A stretch of 64,000 nt of DNA, taken from Microbacterium sp. LWO12-1.2 (GTDB taxonomy: Bacteria > Actinomycetota > Actinomycetes > Actinomycetales > Microbacteriaceae). Made by a program: the position numbers and the translations under genes. Where the stretch lies: positions 620,001-684,000 of the forward strand of contig NZ_JBEGII010000001.1 of the NCBI RefSeq assembly GCF_040675875.1, written 5' to 3'. Below the pieces are notes generated by a model, which saw only the letters and a list, made by a program, of their open reading frames with translations, did no database searches and had not been told where the DNA came from. Shown here one piece after another: positions 43,480-52,418 of the stretch (positions within the stretch are counted from its first letter, which is position 1; each line of letters begins with the position of its first letter).

Positions 43480-44416
43480 CCCCACGACCCAGAAGCACTA
43501 CGTCGCTCCGGTCGAGACCGAATCGATCGCCGTCGACGCCGTCCGCATCGCCGACAAGCCCAGCAACCTCTGGCGTGACGCGTGGGCTGACCTGCGCCGT
43601 CGTCCGTTGTTCTGGTTCTCCGTCGTCCTCGCCCTCTTCTTCCTGATCATGGCGCTCTGGCCGACTCTCTTCACCACGACACCGCCCAACTCGAACTGTC
43701 TGCTGGCGAACAGCAACGGGGGCCCGACCGAGGGTCATCCGCTGGGCTTCACATTCCAGGGCTGCGACATCTACGCGCGCATCGTCTGGGGAGCCCAGAC
43801 CTCGCTCGCAGTGGGACTGATCGCGACGGTGATCTCGTCGCTCCTCGGCCTGATCATGGGAGCACTTGCGGGATTCTACGGCGGATGGCTCGACTCGGTG
43901 CTTTCGCGCGTCGGCGACATCTTCTTCGCGATTCCGTACATCCTGGCGGCCGTGGTCGTCATGACGGTGTTCCGTGACTCGCGTTCGGTGTGGACACTCG
44001 CGTTCGCGATCGGAGGCTTCGCCTGGGCATCGACGGCTCGTGTCGTGCGCGCTGAGATCCTCCGCGTGCGCCAGGCCGACTTCGTGATGGCCTCTCAGGC
44101 ACTGGGACAGTCCAAGTTCAAGATCCTCTTGAACCACGTCATCCCGAATGCGATCGCTCCGCTGCTCGTCGTCTCGACGCTCGGGCTGGCGGCCGCGATC
44201 GTCGCGGAGGCGACCCTGTCGTTCCTCGGAGTCGGCCTCGGCAGCGACGTGATGTCGTGGGGCTTGGACATCAGCAAGGCGCAGGCCTCGCTGCGCGTCG
44301 CCCCGATGGCGCTCATCTATCCGTCGATCGCCCTCACCCTCGCGGTGCTGGCATTCGTCACCCTGGGCGAGCTCATCCGAGACGCCCTCGACCCGAAGGC
44401 GAGGGCACGCCGATGA
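43472..44416 (+). CDS. Oligopeptide ABC transporter permease, OppC-like
   Basis: A 314-residue permease with an N-terminal cytosolic tail of about 35 residues, a first helix FWFSVVLALFFLIMALWPTL, and a periplasmic region with the DppC-type pattern GHPLGFTFQGCDIYARIVWG. The coupling loop is ADFVMASQALGQSKFKILLN. ATG 43472 overlaps the OppB-like gene. A cysteine pair in the first periplasmic loop (NSNCLLAN; FQGCDI) may form a disulfide. It ends in an ATGA overlap with the ATPase gene. Confidence 0.92.
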   Translation: MSDPTTQKHYVAPVETESIAVDAVRIADKPSNLWRDAWADLRRRPLFWFSVVLALFFLIMALWPTLFTTTPPNSNCLLANSNGGPTEGHPLGFTFQGCDIYARIVWGAQTSLAVGLIATVISSLLGLIMGALAGFYGGWLDSVLSRVGDIFFAIPYILAAVVVMTVFRDSRSVWTLAFAIGGFAWASTARVVRAEILRVRQADFVMASQALGQSKFKILLNHVIPNAIAPLLVVSTLGLAAAIVAEATLSFLGVGLGSDVMSWGLDISKAQASLRVAPMALIYPSIALTLAVLAFVTLGELIRDALDPKARARR

Positions 44417-46086
44417 GCGCGCACGTCACTCCACAGGTCCCGTTGCTGAGCGTGCGCGACCTCACCGTCGCATTCCGGACCCAGGAAGGGATGCGAGAGG
44501 TCCTGCACGGGGTGAGCTTCGATGTGATGCCCGGCGAGACCGTGGCGATCGTCGGCGAGTCGGGTTCCGGCAAGTCGACGACGGCGACCGCGATCGTGAA
44601 CCTGCTCCCTGGCACCGGAAAGGTCACGGCCGGATCCGTCACGCTCGACGGACGTGAGCTCACCACGCTCACCCGCCGCGAGATCGAAGGTGTTCGCGGG
44701 CGGGACATCGGTTTCGTCCCGCAGGATCCGATGTCGAGCCTCAACCCGGTGTGGAGCATCGGGTTCCAGGTGAAGGAGGCGATCCGTGCGAACGGCATCG
44801 CCCAGGGCCGTGATGCTGTCAAGGCACGTACGGTCGAGGTGCTGAAGCAGGCCGGTCTCGCCGACGCGGAGCGTCGTCTGCACCAGTTCCCGCATCAGTT
44901 CTCGGGCGGTATGCGTCAGCGGGCGCTGATCGGCATCGGACTGGCTGCCGACCCGAAGCTGCTGATCGCGGACGAGCCGACTTCGGCACTCGACGTGACG
45001 GTGCAGCGCGTGATCCTCGACCACATGGCGAGCCTCACACGCGACAAGGGCACGTCGGTGCTGCTGATCACGCACGATCTGGGACTCGCGGCCGAACGTG
45101 CCGAGAAGATCATCGTGATGAACGGCGGCAGCATCGTCGAAGCGGGGCCGAGCCGTCAGATCCTCGAGGACCCGCAGCATCCGTACACGAAGCGTCTCGT
45201 GGCCGCGGCCCCGAGCGTGGCATCGAAGCGCATCCAGGCGGTGGTGGAGGACCGGGGCATCGAGACGCTCGAGGACCTCGCCGATATCCCGCCGACCGTG
45301 CGGGTGGCCGGGTTGACGAAGGACTACAGGATCCGCCAGGGAGGCTTCCGCAGTGAAGCCTTCCGTGCGGTGGATGACGTGAACTTCGAGATCCCGCGGG
45401 GCAAGACCCTCGCGCTGGTGGGCGAGTCCGGTTCGGGCAAGTCCACGGTCGCGAAGATGGTGCTCAAGTTGGAGGAGCCGACGAGCGGAACCATCGAGAT
45501 CGATGGTCAGAACGTGTCGAAGCTGTCGAACGCCCAGGCGTTCGGGCTACGGCGGCGCATGCAGCCCGTGTTCCAAGACCCGTACGGCTCGCTCGACCCG
45601 CTGCGCAACATCGGCAGCACGATCGCCGAGCCGATGCAGATCCACGGCGTGGGCGACCGCGCGTCGCAGCGCGAGCGGGTCGAGGAGCTGCTCGATCAGG
45701 TCTCGCTGCCCCGCGTGCTGGCGACGCGGTACCCGAACGAGCTGTCCGGCGGACAGCGTCAGCGCGTGGCGATCGCCCGTGCCCTGGCGCTGAAGCCCGA
45801 CATCCTCGTGCTGGATGAAGCCGTGTCGGCGCTCGACGTGCTGGTGCAGGACCAGGTGCTGCAGCTGCTGGCAGAACTCCAGTCCGAACTCGGTCTGACG
45901 TATCTGTTCATCACCCACGACCTCGCGGTCGTGCGAGTGTCGAGCGACCTCGTCTGTGTGATGGAGAAGGGCAAGATCGTCGAGCAGGGAACCGTCGACG
46001 AGATCTTCGCCAACCCGCAGCAGGAGTACACGGATCGTCTGCTGAAGGCGATCCCCGGTGCATCGATCACCCTCGGTGGACACTGA
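44413..46086 (+). CDS. Oligopeptide ABC transporter ATPase, two fused domains
   Basis: A 557-residue fusion of OppD- and OppF-like ATPases. Domain 1: GESGSGKSTTATAIVN, FSGGMRQRALIG, LLIADEPTSALD. Domain 2: GESGSGKSTVAKMVLK, LSGGQRQRVAIA, ILVLDEAVSALD. ATG 44413 forms a four-base overlap with the permease stop, so the ATPase is translationally coupled. It has the same fused design as the 6449-8026 protein, but the two are only moderately alike. It powers the binding-protein-dependent import of peptides. Confidence 0.92.
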   Translation: MSAHVTPQVPLLSVRDLTVAFRTQEGMREVLHGVSFDVMPGETVAIVGESGSGKSTTATAIVNLLPGTGKVTAGSVTLDGRELTTLTRREIEGVRGRDIGFVPQDPMSSLNPVWSIGFQVKEAIRANGIAQGRDAVKARTVEVLKQAGLADAERRLHQFPHQFSGGMRQRALIGIGLAADPKLLIADEPTSALDVTVQRVILDHMASLTRDKGTSVLLITHDLGLAAERAEKIIVMNGGSIVEAGPSRQILEDPQHPYTKRLVAAAPSVASKRIQAVVEDRGIETLEDLADIPPTVRVAGLTKDYRIRQGGFRSEAFRAVDDVNFEIPRGKTLALVGESGSGKSTVAKMVLKLEEPTSGTIEIDGQNVSKLSNAQAFGLRRRMQPVFQDPYGSLDPLRNIGSTIAEPMQIHGVGDRASQRERVEELLDQVSLPRVLATRYPNELSGGQRQRVAIARALALKPDILVLDEAVSALDVLVQDQVLQLLAELQSELGLTYLFITHDLAVVRVSSDLVCVMEKGKIVEQGTVDEIFANPQQEYTDRLLKAIPGASITLGGH

Positions 46087-46088
46087 CG

Positions 46089-46655
46089 GTGACGGACTCG
46101 GAACACTCTGAGGACGCGCGGACGTACCGCGCGTCCTCAGGACCGGCCGCGATCGTCTTGAGCGGCCTTCTGGCGATCTTCCTGCTCGGAGACACCGTTC
46201 TGCGCGGCAGCTGGGGTCAGATGCTCCTCATCGCGCCCTGGGTGCTGCTGGGCCTGTGGATCGTCTACGAGATCAGCTTCGTCTCGGCGGTGCGGGTCGA
46301 TGCCGACGGCGCGTCGGTGCAGAACATGCTCCGCCGCACCTCCTTCGGCTGGAGTCGCGTGCGCGACATCGACTTCCGCTGGCAGCTGGTGTTCTCGCTC
46401 GACGACGGCACGGACATCAGCTGCTACGGCGGACCGGCGCGCTCGCGTCCCAACCGCCCCAGCGCGGGTCAGGACGATGCCCGGTCCAAGGTGCCTGCCG
46501 GAGTTCGCGACCTCACCGAGATCCGCGACCGGTGGGAATCCGCCGTCGGTGCGGACGCGCCGATCACGCGCACCTGGGACGGACCCGCGTTGATCGCCCT
46601 CGGAGTGATCGTGCTGTGGGCTGTCGGCGCGGTACTGATCGCCACCGCCGGCTGA
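46089..46655 (+). CDS. PH-like domain membrane protein
   Basis: A 188-residue membrane protein. Two helices at about residues 20-62 (AAIVLSGLLAIFLLGDTVLR; MLLIAPWVLLGLWIVYEISF) precede a bacterial PH-type strand pattern (AVRVDADGASVQNMLRRTSF; VRDIDFRWQLVFSLDDG), and a last helix closes the protein (ALIALGVIVLWAVGAVLIAT). GTG 46089 begins two bases after the ABC ATPase stop, so it is cotranscribed with the peptide transporter by position only. Function is unknown. Confidence 0.65.
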   Translation: MTDSEHSEDARTYRASSGPAAIVLSGLLAIFLLGDTVLRGSWGQMLLIAPWVLLGLWIVYEISFVSAVRVDADGASVQNMLRRTSFGWSRVRDIDFRWQLVFSLDDGTDISCYGGPARSRPNRPSAGQDDARSKVPAGVRDLTEIRDRWESAVGADAPITRTWDGPALIALGVIVLWAVGAVLIATAG

Positions 46656-46703
46656 CGTCACCCGGGGGAGTGCCGCCTGCACTGTCCGCCCGCCGTGGCG
46701 TGA

Positions 46704-47504
46704 TCAGCCGGGCAATCCGAACAGCGCGGGCCAGGTCGCCGCGGCCCACGGGTAGCCGACGAAGACGGTCGCGTCGATCAGGAAGTGCGCCACCAGGAAT
46801 GGCAGGAGTCTGCCGCTCCGCTGGAAGAGCCAACCGAACAGCAGCCCCATCGCGAGGTTGCCGATGAATGCACCTGGGCCCTGATACAGGTGGTAGCTCG
46901 CGCGCAGCACGGAGGTCGCCACGATGATCGTCCAGGGGCTCCAGCCCAACTGCTTCAGACGGGCGAACAGGTACCCGAGCACGACGAACTCCTCCTGCAG
47001 TGAGGCGCGGGCTGCCGCGAGCAGCAGGATCGGCACCGTCCACCAGTGCGCGTCGAGACCCGTCGGGTTCACCGCCACGAACAGCCCGAGCGCGCGCCCG
47101 ACGAGGTAGAGAGCGAGGCCGGGGATGCCGATCGCGAGCACCAGCAAGATCCCATGGCCCGCATCTCGACCCCTACGGGTCCCATCCAGCCCCAGGCGTC
47201 CCAGGTGAGGACGAGACGTCTGCCACAGCAGGAAGCAGACGAGGACGACCGGCACGAGCGAGAATCCGATCGACAGGATCTGGTAGATCAGGTCGAAGAT
47301 CTCCCGGTCGCTGCGCGAGGGATTCAGCGTCGCGGTCTGGTCCGCGAGCGGCGTCTCATCGGTCAGCCGGTAGGCCAGCTGGACGATCGCGTACACGGCC
47401 GATTGACCCAGGCCGAGCGCCAGCACGATCGCGATCTCCCACCACAACCGCGCACGCGAGGGCGGTGCGGTGGACAGGGCGCCGTCAGCCGGGAGAGAGG
47501 TCAC
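46704..47504 (-). CDS. CPBP family intramembrane glutamic endopeptidase
   Basis: A 266-residue protein with about seven membrane helices. CPBP motifs are the paired glutamates in LQEEFVVLGYLFARL, then the ASYHLYQGPGAFIGNLAMGL and VAHFLIDATVF motifs carrying the catalytic-site histidines. The family includes CAAX prenyl proteases and bacteriocin-immunity proteins. GTG 47504 is chosen; on the minus strand TAGCAT lies seven bases upstream, so the transcript may be leaderless. It is divergent from typA. Confidence 0.8.
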   Translation of the reverse strand: MTSLPADGALSTAPPSRARLWWEIAIVLALGLGQSAVYAIVQLAYRLTDETPLADQTATLNPSRSDREIFDLIYQILSIGFSLVPVVLVCFLLWQTSRPHLGRLGLDGTRRGRDAGHGILLVLAIGIPGLALYLVGRALGLFVAVNPTGLDAHWWTVPILLLAAARASLQEEFVVLGYLFARLKQLGWSPWTIIVATSVLRASYHLYQGPGAFIGNLAMGLLFGWLFQRSGRLLPFLVAHFLIDATVFVGYPWAAATWPALFGLPG

Positions 47505-47511
47505 GATCTCG

Positions 47512-47517
47512 ATGCTA
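47512..47517 (-). promoter_or_regulatory. Candidate -10 box for the CPBP protease gene
   Basis: On the minus strand TAGCAT, then seven bases, then GTG 47504. Confidence 0.4.
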
Positions 47518-47552
47518 CGGCCTGTGTTCAGGAACAGTCCCTGTGCGTGCGC

Positions 47553-47558
47553 TATCCT
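47553..47558 (+). promoter_or_regulatory. Candidate -10 box for typA
   Basis: TATCCT lies 47 bases before ATG 47606, giving a short leader that ends in an AGGA ribosome site; GGAACA 16 bases upstream is a possible -35. Confidence 0.4.
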
Positions 47559-47605
47559 GGAACGTCGGTTTCTCGGCACTTCCCACCATCTTTTAGGACT
47601 CCTGC

Positions 47606-49519
47606 ATGGCGCACGCCCTCCGCTCTGACCTCCGCAACGTCGCTATCGTCGCGCACGTCGACCACGGCAAGACCACGCTCGTCGACGCGATGCTCCGCCA
47701 GACCGGCTCGTTCGGCGAGCACGCCCACGTCGACGAACGCGCGATGGACTCGAACGACCTCGAGCGTGAGAAGGGCATCACGATCCTCGCCAAGAACACG
47801 GCGATCACCTACAAGGGCAAGCACGCCGACGGCAAGGAGATCACGATCAACGTGATCGACACCCCCGGTCACGCCGACTTCGGTGGCGAGGTCGAGCGCG
47901 GCCTGTCCATGGTCGACGGTGTCGTGCTGCTCGTCGACGCCAGCGAGGGCCCGCTGCCGCAGACCCGCTTCGTGCTGCGCAAGGCGCTTGAGTCGAAGCT
48001 CCCCGTCATCCTCCTGGTCAACAAGACCGACCGTCCCGACGCCCGCATCGCGGAGGTCGAGGAAGAGGCGCACGACCTGCTCCTGGGGCTCGCGTCCGAC
48101 CTGGTCGACGATGTGCCGGACCTCGACGTCGACGCCCTGCTCGACGTGCCGGTGGTCTACGCGTCCGGTCGTGCCGGTGCCGCATCGCAGAACCGTCCCG
48201 CCGACGGCTCGCTGCCCGACAACGACGACCTCGAGCCGCTGTTCGAGGCGATCCTCCAGCACGTTCCCGCGCCGTCCTACGACGACGAGGCGCCGCTGCA
48301 GGCCTGGGTCACCAACCTCGACTCCAGCCCGTTCCTCGGCCGTCTCGCTCTGTTGCGCGTCTTCAACGGCACGCTCAAGAAGGGCCAGACGGTGGCCTGG
48401 GTCCGCGCTGACGGCACTCACCAGAACGCTCGCATCACCGAGCTGCTGAAGACCCGCGCCCTCGAGCGCTACCCTGCCGAGTCCGCCGGCCCCGGCGACA
48501 TCGTCGCCATCGCCGGCTTCGAGAACATCACGATCGGTGAGACCATCGCTGACCCCGAGGACGTGCGTCCGCTGCCGGCCATCACGGTCGACGACCCCGC
48601 CATCTCGATGACGATCGGCACCAACACCTCGCCGCTGATGGGCAAGGTCAAGGGCCACAAGCTCACCGCCCGTATGGTCAAGGACCGTCTCGACAAGGAG
48701 CTCATCGGCAACGTGTCGCTCAAGGTCGTCGACATCGGACGTCCCGACGCGTGGGAAGTCCAGGGTCGTGGAGAGCTGGCACTGGCCATCCTCGTCGAGA
48801 ACATGCGCCGTGAGGGCTTCGAGCTCACCGTCGGCAAGCCGCAGGTGGTCACGAAGAAGATCGACGGCAAGACCTACGAGCCGTTCGAGCACCTGACGAT
48901 CGACACTCCCGAAGAGCACCTCGGTGCGATCACGCAGCTCCTCGCGAACCGCAAGGGTCGCATGGAGAACATGACGAACCACGGCACCGGCTGGGTGCGC
49001 ATGGAGTTCATCGTTCCGTCGCGTGGCCTCATCGGCTTCCGCAGCGAGTTCCTGACCACCACGCGCGGCACCGGAATCGCCAACGCGATCTCGCACGGCT
49101 ACGAGCCGTGGGCCGGCTCCATCACGACCCGTCAGAACGGCTCGATCGTCGCCGACCGCCAGGGTGTCGTTACCCCGTTCGCGATGATCGCCCTGCAGGA
49201 GCGCATGTCGTTCTTCGTGCAGCCCACGCAGGAGGTCTACGAGGGCATGGTCATCGGCGAGAACTCGCGCGCGGATGACATGGACGTGAACATCACCAAG
49301 GAGAAGAAGCTCACCAACATGCGTGCAGCCAGCTCCGACACCTTCGAGTCGATGACGCCGCCGCGTCAGCTGACGCTCGAGGAGAGCCTGGAGTTCGCCC
49401 GTGACGACGAATGCGTGGAAGTGACCCCCGAGGTCGTCCGCATCCGCAAGGTCAACCTCGATGCGAACACGCGTGCGCGTGAGACCGCTCGCATGAAGCG
49501 TCAGGACGCCGGCGCCTGA
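47606..49519 (+). CDS. typA: Translational GTPase TypA/BipA
   Basis: A 637-residue ribosome-associated GTPase. The G domain carries [17 protein letters not shown] (G1), [14 protein letters not shown] (G3) and NKTDR (G4). Domains II, III, V and the BipA-specific C-terminal domain follow, including [14 protein letters not shown] sequence near residue 390 and [17 protein letters not shown] near 470. BipA helps 50S assembly and stress adaptation. ATG 47606 has AGGA about eight bases upstream. It is monocistronic with a strong terminator. The full length matches the family. Confidence 0.96.
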   Translation: MAHALRSDLRNVAIVAHVDHGKTTLVDAMLRQTGSFGEHAHVDERAMDSNDLEREKGITILAKNTAITYKGKHADGKEITINVIDTPGHADFGGEVERGLSMVDGVVLLVDASEGPLPQTRFVLRKALESKLPVILLVNKTDRPDARIAEVEEEAHDLLLGLASDLVDDVPDLDVDALLDVPVVYASGRAGAASQNRPADGSLPDNDDLEPLFEAILQHVPAPSYDDEAPLQAWVTNLDSSPFLGRLALLRVFNGTLKKGQTVAWVRADGTHQNARITELLKTRALERYPAESAGPGDIVAIAGFENITIGETIADPEDVRPLPAITVDDPAISMTIGTNTSPLMGKVKGHKLTARMVKDRLDKELIGNVSLKVVDIGRPDAWEVQGRGELALAILVENMRREGFELTVGKPQVVTKKIDGKTYEPFEHLTIDTPEEHLGAITQLLANRKGRMENMTNHGTGWVRMEFIVPSRGLIGFRSEFLTTTRGTGIANAISHGYEPWAGSITTRQNGSIVADRQGVVTPFAMIALQERMSFFVQPTQEVYEGMVIGENSRADDMDVNITKEKKLTNMRAASSDTFESMTPPRQLTLEESLEFARDDECVEVTPEVVRIRKVNLDANTRARETARMKRQDAGA

Positions 49520-49532
49520 CGACAGCTGTCCC

Positions 49533-49579
49533 GAAGAGGGCCTCATCCCGTCGATTTCGACGCGGAGGAGGCCCTCTTC
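49533..49579 (+). terminator. Terminator after typA
   Basis: GAAGAGGGCCTC (49533-49544) and GAGGCCCTCTTC (49568-49579) are perfect 12-bp copies, with an extra inner hairpin CGTCGA-TT-TCGACG. Confidence 0.7.
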
Positions 49580-49718
49580 TCATGAAATGCCCAGGTGAGA
49601 GATTGTTTTCGTTCAGGTTGGCCGTGCAGACTCGGTGACTTGCGCCCGGCGAGTCGGCTCCCATGAGTCGCCCTGTTCCCTGCAGGTCCGGGTGGACGAC
49701 GACCCGAAAGTCGAATCC

Positions 49719-50630
49719 GTGCTTCACCTTCACAACACCCGTGCGTCTCGGCGCGCCGCCGCAGCCCTCGAGGCTCACTCCGCTGTTCGTGCCCGCCGCC
49801 CCGTGCTGCTCCTCGGCACGCTGACCGGCGCCCTGTTGGGCATCACTCTCACGGTTGGGGTTGTCTCGGCCCCTGCGGCCGGCGCCGAGAACCCCGCCAC
49901 GGCCGATCTCGTGGCTGCCGCAGCAGCCAGCGGCCCTCAGCCTCTGCGCGAGATCGCGGATGACGCGAGCGAGGCGTACGCCGAGGCCACCGAGGCCGTC
50001 GCGGCGGCCGAGGCCCTCACCGCCGAGGTCGGGGCCTCCGATCTCGATCTGGGCGACACGGTCGTCTCGATCGACACTGCCGACTTGCAGACCGACGTGG
50101 AGGCGCTGGCCGACCGCGCTCTGGTCCCCGCGCTCCTGCTCGAGGACCTGACAGCCGATACCGTCGCCGACACCCGTGCGGTGGTCGCGCTCACCACGGA
50201 CCTGAGGGCGACCTACACGACTGCGCAGGAGCAGAAGGCGGCTGCGGAAGCGGCGGCTGCCGCGGAGAAGGCCGCCGCTGAGAAAGCTGCGGCCGCCGCG
50301 GCCGCGCTCGCTTCCGCGAACACCGTCGACGGCGCGAAGGCGACCGCGCGCGAGATGGCATCCAGCCGCTATGGGTGGGGCGACGACCAGTTCTCCTGCC
50401 TGAGCTCGCTGTGGACCAAGGAGTCCGGCTGGAACTACCAGGCGTACAACGCCGACGGTGGTGCCACAGGGATCCCGCAGGCGCTCCCCGGCAGCAAGAT
50501 GGCATCCGCCGGCAGCGATTGGCAGACCAACGCGGCCACGCAGATCGCCTGGGGGCTCGAGTACATCGCCGGGTCCTACGGGTCCCCCTGCAGTGCGTGG
50601 TCGCACTCGCAGGCGATGAACTGGTACTGA
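49719..50630 (+). CDS. Secreted lytic-transglycosylase-like protein
   Basis: A protein of about 303 residues. It has a signal-anchor segment (VLLLGTLTGALLGITLTVGV, ending APAAGAE). An Ala/Glu-rich helical middle region (about residues 50-210) includes a coiled run of Lys/Ala/Glu. The C-terminal 90 residues form a compact domain: MASSRYGWGDDQFSCLSSLW, ESGWNYQAYNADGGATGIPQ and WGLEYIAGSYGSPCSAWSHS. This resembles the transglycosylase-like domain of actinobacterial cell-wall proteins, with the Glu in TKESGWN as the candidate catalytic residue. The GTG at 49719 is uncertain; no clear ribosome site is seen. Confidence 0.7.
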   Translation: MLHLHNTRASRRAAAALEAHSAVRARRPVLLLGTLTGALLGITLTVGVVSAPAAGAENPATADLVAAAAASGPQPLREIADDASEAYAEATEAVAAAEALTAEVGASDLDLGDTVVSIDTADLQTDVEALADRALVPALLLEDLTADTVADTRAVVALTTDLRATYTTAQEQKAAAEAAAAAEKAAAEKAAAAAAALASANTVDGAKATAREMASSRYGWGDDQFSCLSSLWTKESGWNYQAYNADGGATGIPQALPGSKMASAGSDWQTNAATQIAWGLEYIAGSYGSPCSAWSHSQAMNWY

Positions 50631-50648
50631 TCTCCGTGTCGCGACCGA

Positions 50649-50681
50649 GAAGGCCCGGCCCCACTGCGGGGCCGGGCCTTC
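50649..50681. terminator. Bidirectional terminator between convergent genes
   Basis: GAAGGCCCGGCCCC (50649-50662) and GGGGCCGGGCCTTC (50668-50681) pair perfectly over 14 bases with a five-base loop. Confidence 0.75.
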
Positions 50682-50690
50682 TGCGTGTGG

Positions 50691-51239
50691 TCAGCGCAGC
50701 TCGGAGATGAGGACGGCACTGGTGCCCGCGACCGTCGCCTCGAAGATGTGGGGCACGTCGCCCGCGTACGAGAGGTAGTCGCCCGGATGCAGGAGGATCG
50801 GCTGCTCCACCGGACCGATCCGCGCCTCTCCGGCGATCAGGATGACGTGCTCCGTGGTGCCGGGGTGGTGCGGGTCGGAACGTCGAGGGTCTCCGGGCTC
50901 CGCCTGGATCAGGTACAGGTCGCGGCGGGCGCCCGGAGGGCTGGCCGACAGGAGAGAGGCGCTGTACGCGGCGGCCGACGACGGCACTCCGGCGAGATCA
51001 TCGGCACGGATGAGTGTCGGTGCGTTCGTCTGTTGATCCACCAGCACCGCGAAAGGAACCCCGAGGGCGACTCCCAGTGCCCACAGGGTCTCGACACTCG
51101 GATTGCCTGCGCCGCCCTCGAGCTGGGAGACGGTCGCCTTCGAGATGCCGGCTCGTCGCGCGAGCTCGGAGACCGAGAGGGATGCGGCTTCGCGCTCGCG
51201 GCGGAGCGTGCGGGCGATTCGAGTGCGGAGATCCTCCAT
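50691..51239 (-). CDS. XRE-cupin transcriptional regulator
   Basis: A 182-residue regulator. Residues 5-60 form an XRE helix-turn-helix (EREAASLSVSELARRAGISK; ATVSQLEGGAGNPSVETLWA). Residues 110-180 form a cupin barrel (DPHHPGTTEHVILIAGEARI; LLHPGDYLSYAGDVPHIFEA). ATG 51239 is chosen as the start of the HTH; no strong ribosome site is seen. Such proteins often repress an adjacent amino-acid exporter operon; here it is divergent from azlCD. The ligand is unknown. Confidence 0.85.
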   Translation of the reverse strand: MEDLRTRIARTLRREREAASLSVSELARRAGISKATVSQLEGGAGNPSVETLWALGVALGVPFAVLVDQQTNAPTLIRADDLAGVPSSAAAYSASLLSASPPGARRDLYLIQAEPGDPRRSDPHHPGTTEHVILIAGEARIGPVEQPILLHPGDYLSYAGDVPHIFEATVAGTSAVLISELR

Positions 51240-51240
51240 G

Positions 51241-51318
51241 TGTTCATCATGCCAAACGATCGTTCGCTTGACTATCCATGCCTGATTGTTCAGAATGATC
51301 ATCATGTGTTCAGTGAAC
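51241..51318. promoter_or_regulatory. Divergent control region of the XRE-cupin gene and azlCD
   Basis: TTGACT (51268-51273), 17 bases and CAGAAT (51291-51296) form a good promoter toward azlC. TGTTCA occurs at 51241, 51287 and 51307; the last two are exactly 20 bp apart. The last belongs to the palindrome GTTCA-G-TGAAC (51308-51318). These are candidate binding sites of the XRE protein. Confidence 0.5.
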
Positions 51319-51341
51319 CGAACGCTCGGTGAGGTCCGCCG

Positions 51342-52058
51342 GTGACTCCCGAGCGTGAAGTGTGGCGTGAAGCGCTCGGTGTCGTGCTCGCGACCAGTGC
51401 CTATGGCGTCTCGTTCGGCGCCCTCGCGGTGGCATCCGGGCTCGACATCTGGCAGACGTGTGTGCTGAGTCTGCTGATGTTCACCGGCGGCTCGCAGTAT
51501 GCGTTCGTGGGCGTGTTCACCGCCGGGGGAGTCGCGGCCCTGCCCTCGGCCATCGCGTCGGCGGTGCTCCTGGGCGTGCGCAACGTGGCCTATGGCATGC
51601 GCATGTCGCCGATCGTCGGGGGAGGAGCGGCCCGTCGCGCAGCGGCCGCGCACTTCACGATCGACGAATCCACGGCCGTTGCCATCTCGCAGGGCGATCC
51701 CCGCCTGAGCCGTGTTGGATTCTGGGTGACGGGTATCGGCATCTTCGTGGGCTGGAACATCACCACGCTGATCGGTGCGCTCGTGGGCGATGTGCTCGGC
51801 GACCCGCGGGCGTGGGGATTGGACGCCGCGGCGGCGGCCGCGTTCCTGGCGCTGCTGTGGCCGCGACTGCAGCAACGGCAGGCGATCGCCGTCGGAGTCG
51901 CTGCCGCAGTCGTCGCTGCCGCGCTCACTCCATTCCTGATGCCGGGCATCCCGGTGTTGATCGCCGCTCTCGTCGCGATCGTCGTCGGATGGTTCAACTG
52001 GTTCGGGAAACATCCGTCGACCGGCACGGCTCAGCCGGCGTCGGGGGTGGCGCCGTGA
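51342..52058 (+). CDS. azlC: AzlC family branched-chain amino acid exporter, large subunit
   Basis: A 238-residue membrane protein with about seven helices. Family landmarks are GVVLATSAYGVSFGALAVAS, LLMFTGGSQYAFVGVF and GVRNVAYGMRMSPIVGG. AzlC with AzlD exports branched-chain amino acids or analogues. GTG 51342 starts at the usual point before the first helix; a weak GAGG lies about seven bases upstream. Its stop overlaps azlD by four bases (GTGA). It is controlled from the divergent promoter shared with the XRE-cupin gene. Confidence 0.85.
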   Translation: MTPEREVWREALGVVLATSAYGVSFGALAVASGLDIWQTCVLSLLMFTGGSQYAFVGVFTAGGVAALPSAIASAVLLGVRNVAYGMRMSPIVGGGAARRAAAAHFTIDESTAVAISQGDPRLSRVGFWVTGIGIFVGWNITTLIGALVGDVLGDPRAWGLDAAAAAAFLALLWPRLQQRQAIAVGVAAAVVAAALTPFLMPGIPVLIAALVAIVVGWFNWFGKHPSTGTAQPASGVAP

Positions 52059-52369
52059 GCGTGTGGAGCGCGATCCTGCTGGCGGCCCTCATCTGCGTCG
52101 CGCTGAAGGCAGTGGGGTACCTGGTGCCACCCTCGGTGCTCGAGGCGCCGCGACCGGCCCGCATCTCCGACCTGTTGACGGTGGCGCTGCTGGCGGCTCT
52201 GGTCGCCGTGCAGACGCTCGGGGCCGGGCAGGCGATCATCGTCGATGCCCGCGTGCCCGCGCTTCTGGTTGCGGCCGGGCTGCTCTGGCTGCGCCAGTCC
52301 TTCCTCGTCGTGGTGTTCGCGGCCGCCGCGGTCGCCGCCGTCCTGCGGCTGCTCGGGCTCGCGGTCTGA
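52055..52369 (+). CDS. azlD: AzlD family branched-chain amino acid exporter, small subunit
   Basis: A 104-residue protein with four membrane helices (ILLAALICVALKAVGYLVPP; LTVALLAALVAVQTLGAGQ; LLVAAGLLWLRQSFLVVVFA and the final VAAVLRLLGLAV). This is the size and pattern of AzlD, the partner of AzlC. GTG 52055 is fixed by the four-base overlap with azlC. The KAVGYLVP segment near the N-terminus is conserved in the family. Confidence 0.8.
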   Translation: MSVWSAILLAALICVALKAVGYLVPPSVLEAPRPARISDLLTVALLAALVAVQTLGAGQAIIVDARVPALLVAAGLLWLRQSFLVVVFAAAAVAAVLRLLGLAV

Positions 52370-52406
52370 CCGACCGATGCCACCGGGAGCCCGCAGCCCA
52401 CGCGGG

Positions 52407-52412
52407 TAGGAT
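52407..52412 (+). promoter_or_regulatory. Leaderless -10 box for the 156-residue membrane protein gene
   Basis: TAGGAT ends six bases before GTG 52419, with CGACTC between. Confidence 0.5.
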
Positions 52413-52418
52413 CGACTC

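Noticed and set aside
47552..49546. A 664-codon minus-strand open frame antisense to typA
   Set aside because: It mirrors a clear, full-length TypA protein; its residues are Val/Asp/Arg/Leu-rich with no domain.
49585..49718. Possible c-di-AMP (ydaO-type) riboswitch before the transglycosylase-like gene
   Set aside because: The position would fit a cell-wall hydrolase, but I could not find the conserved GGGGxACC and GGGGTGAA-type core segments.
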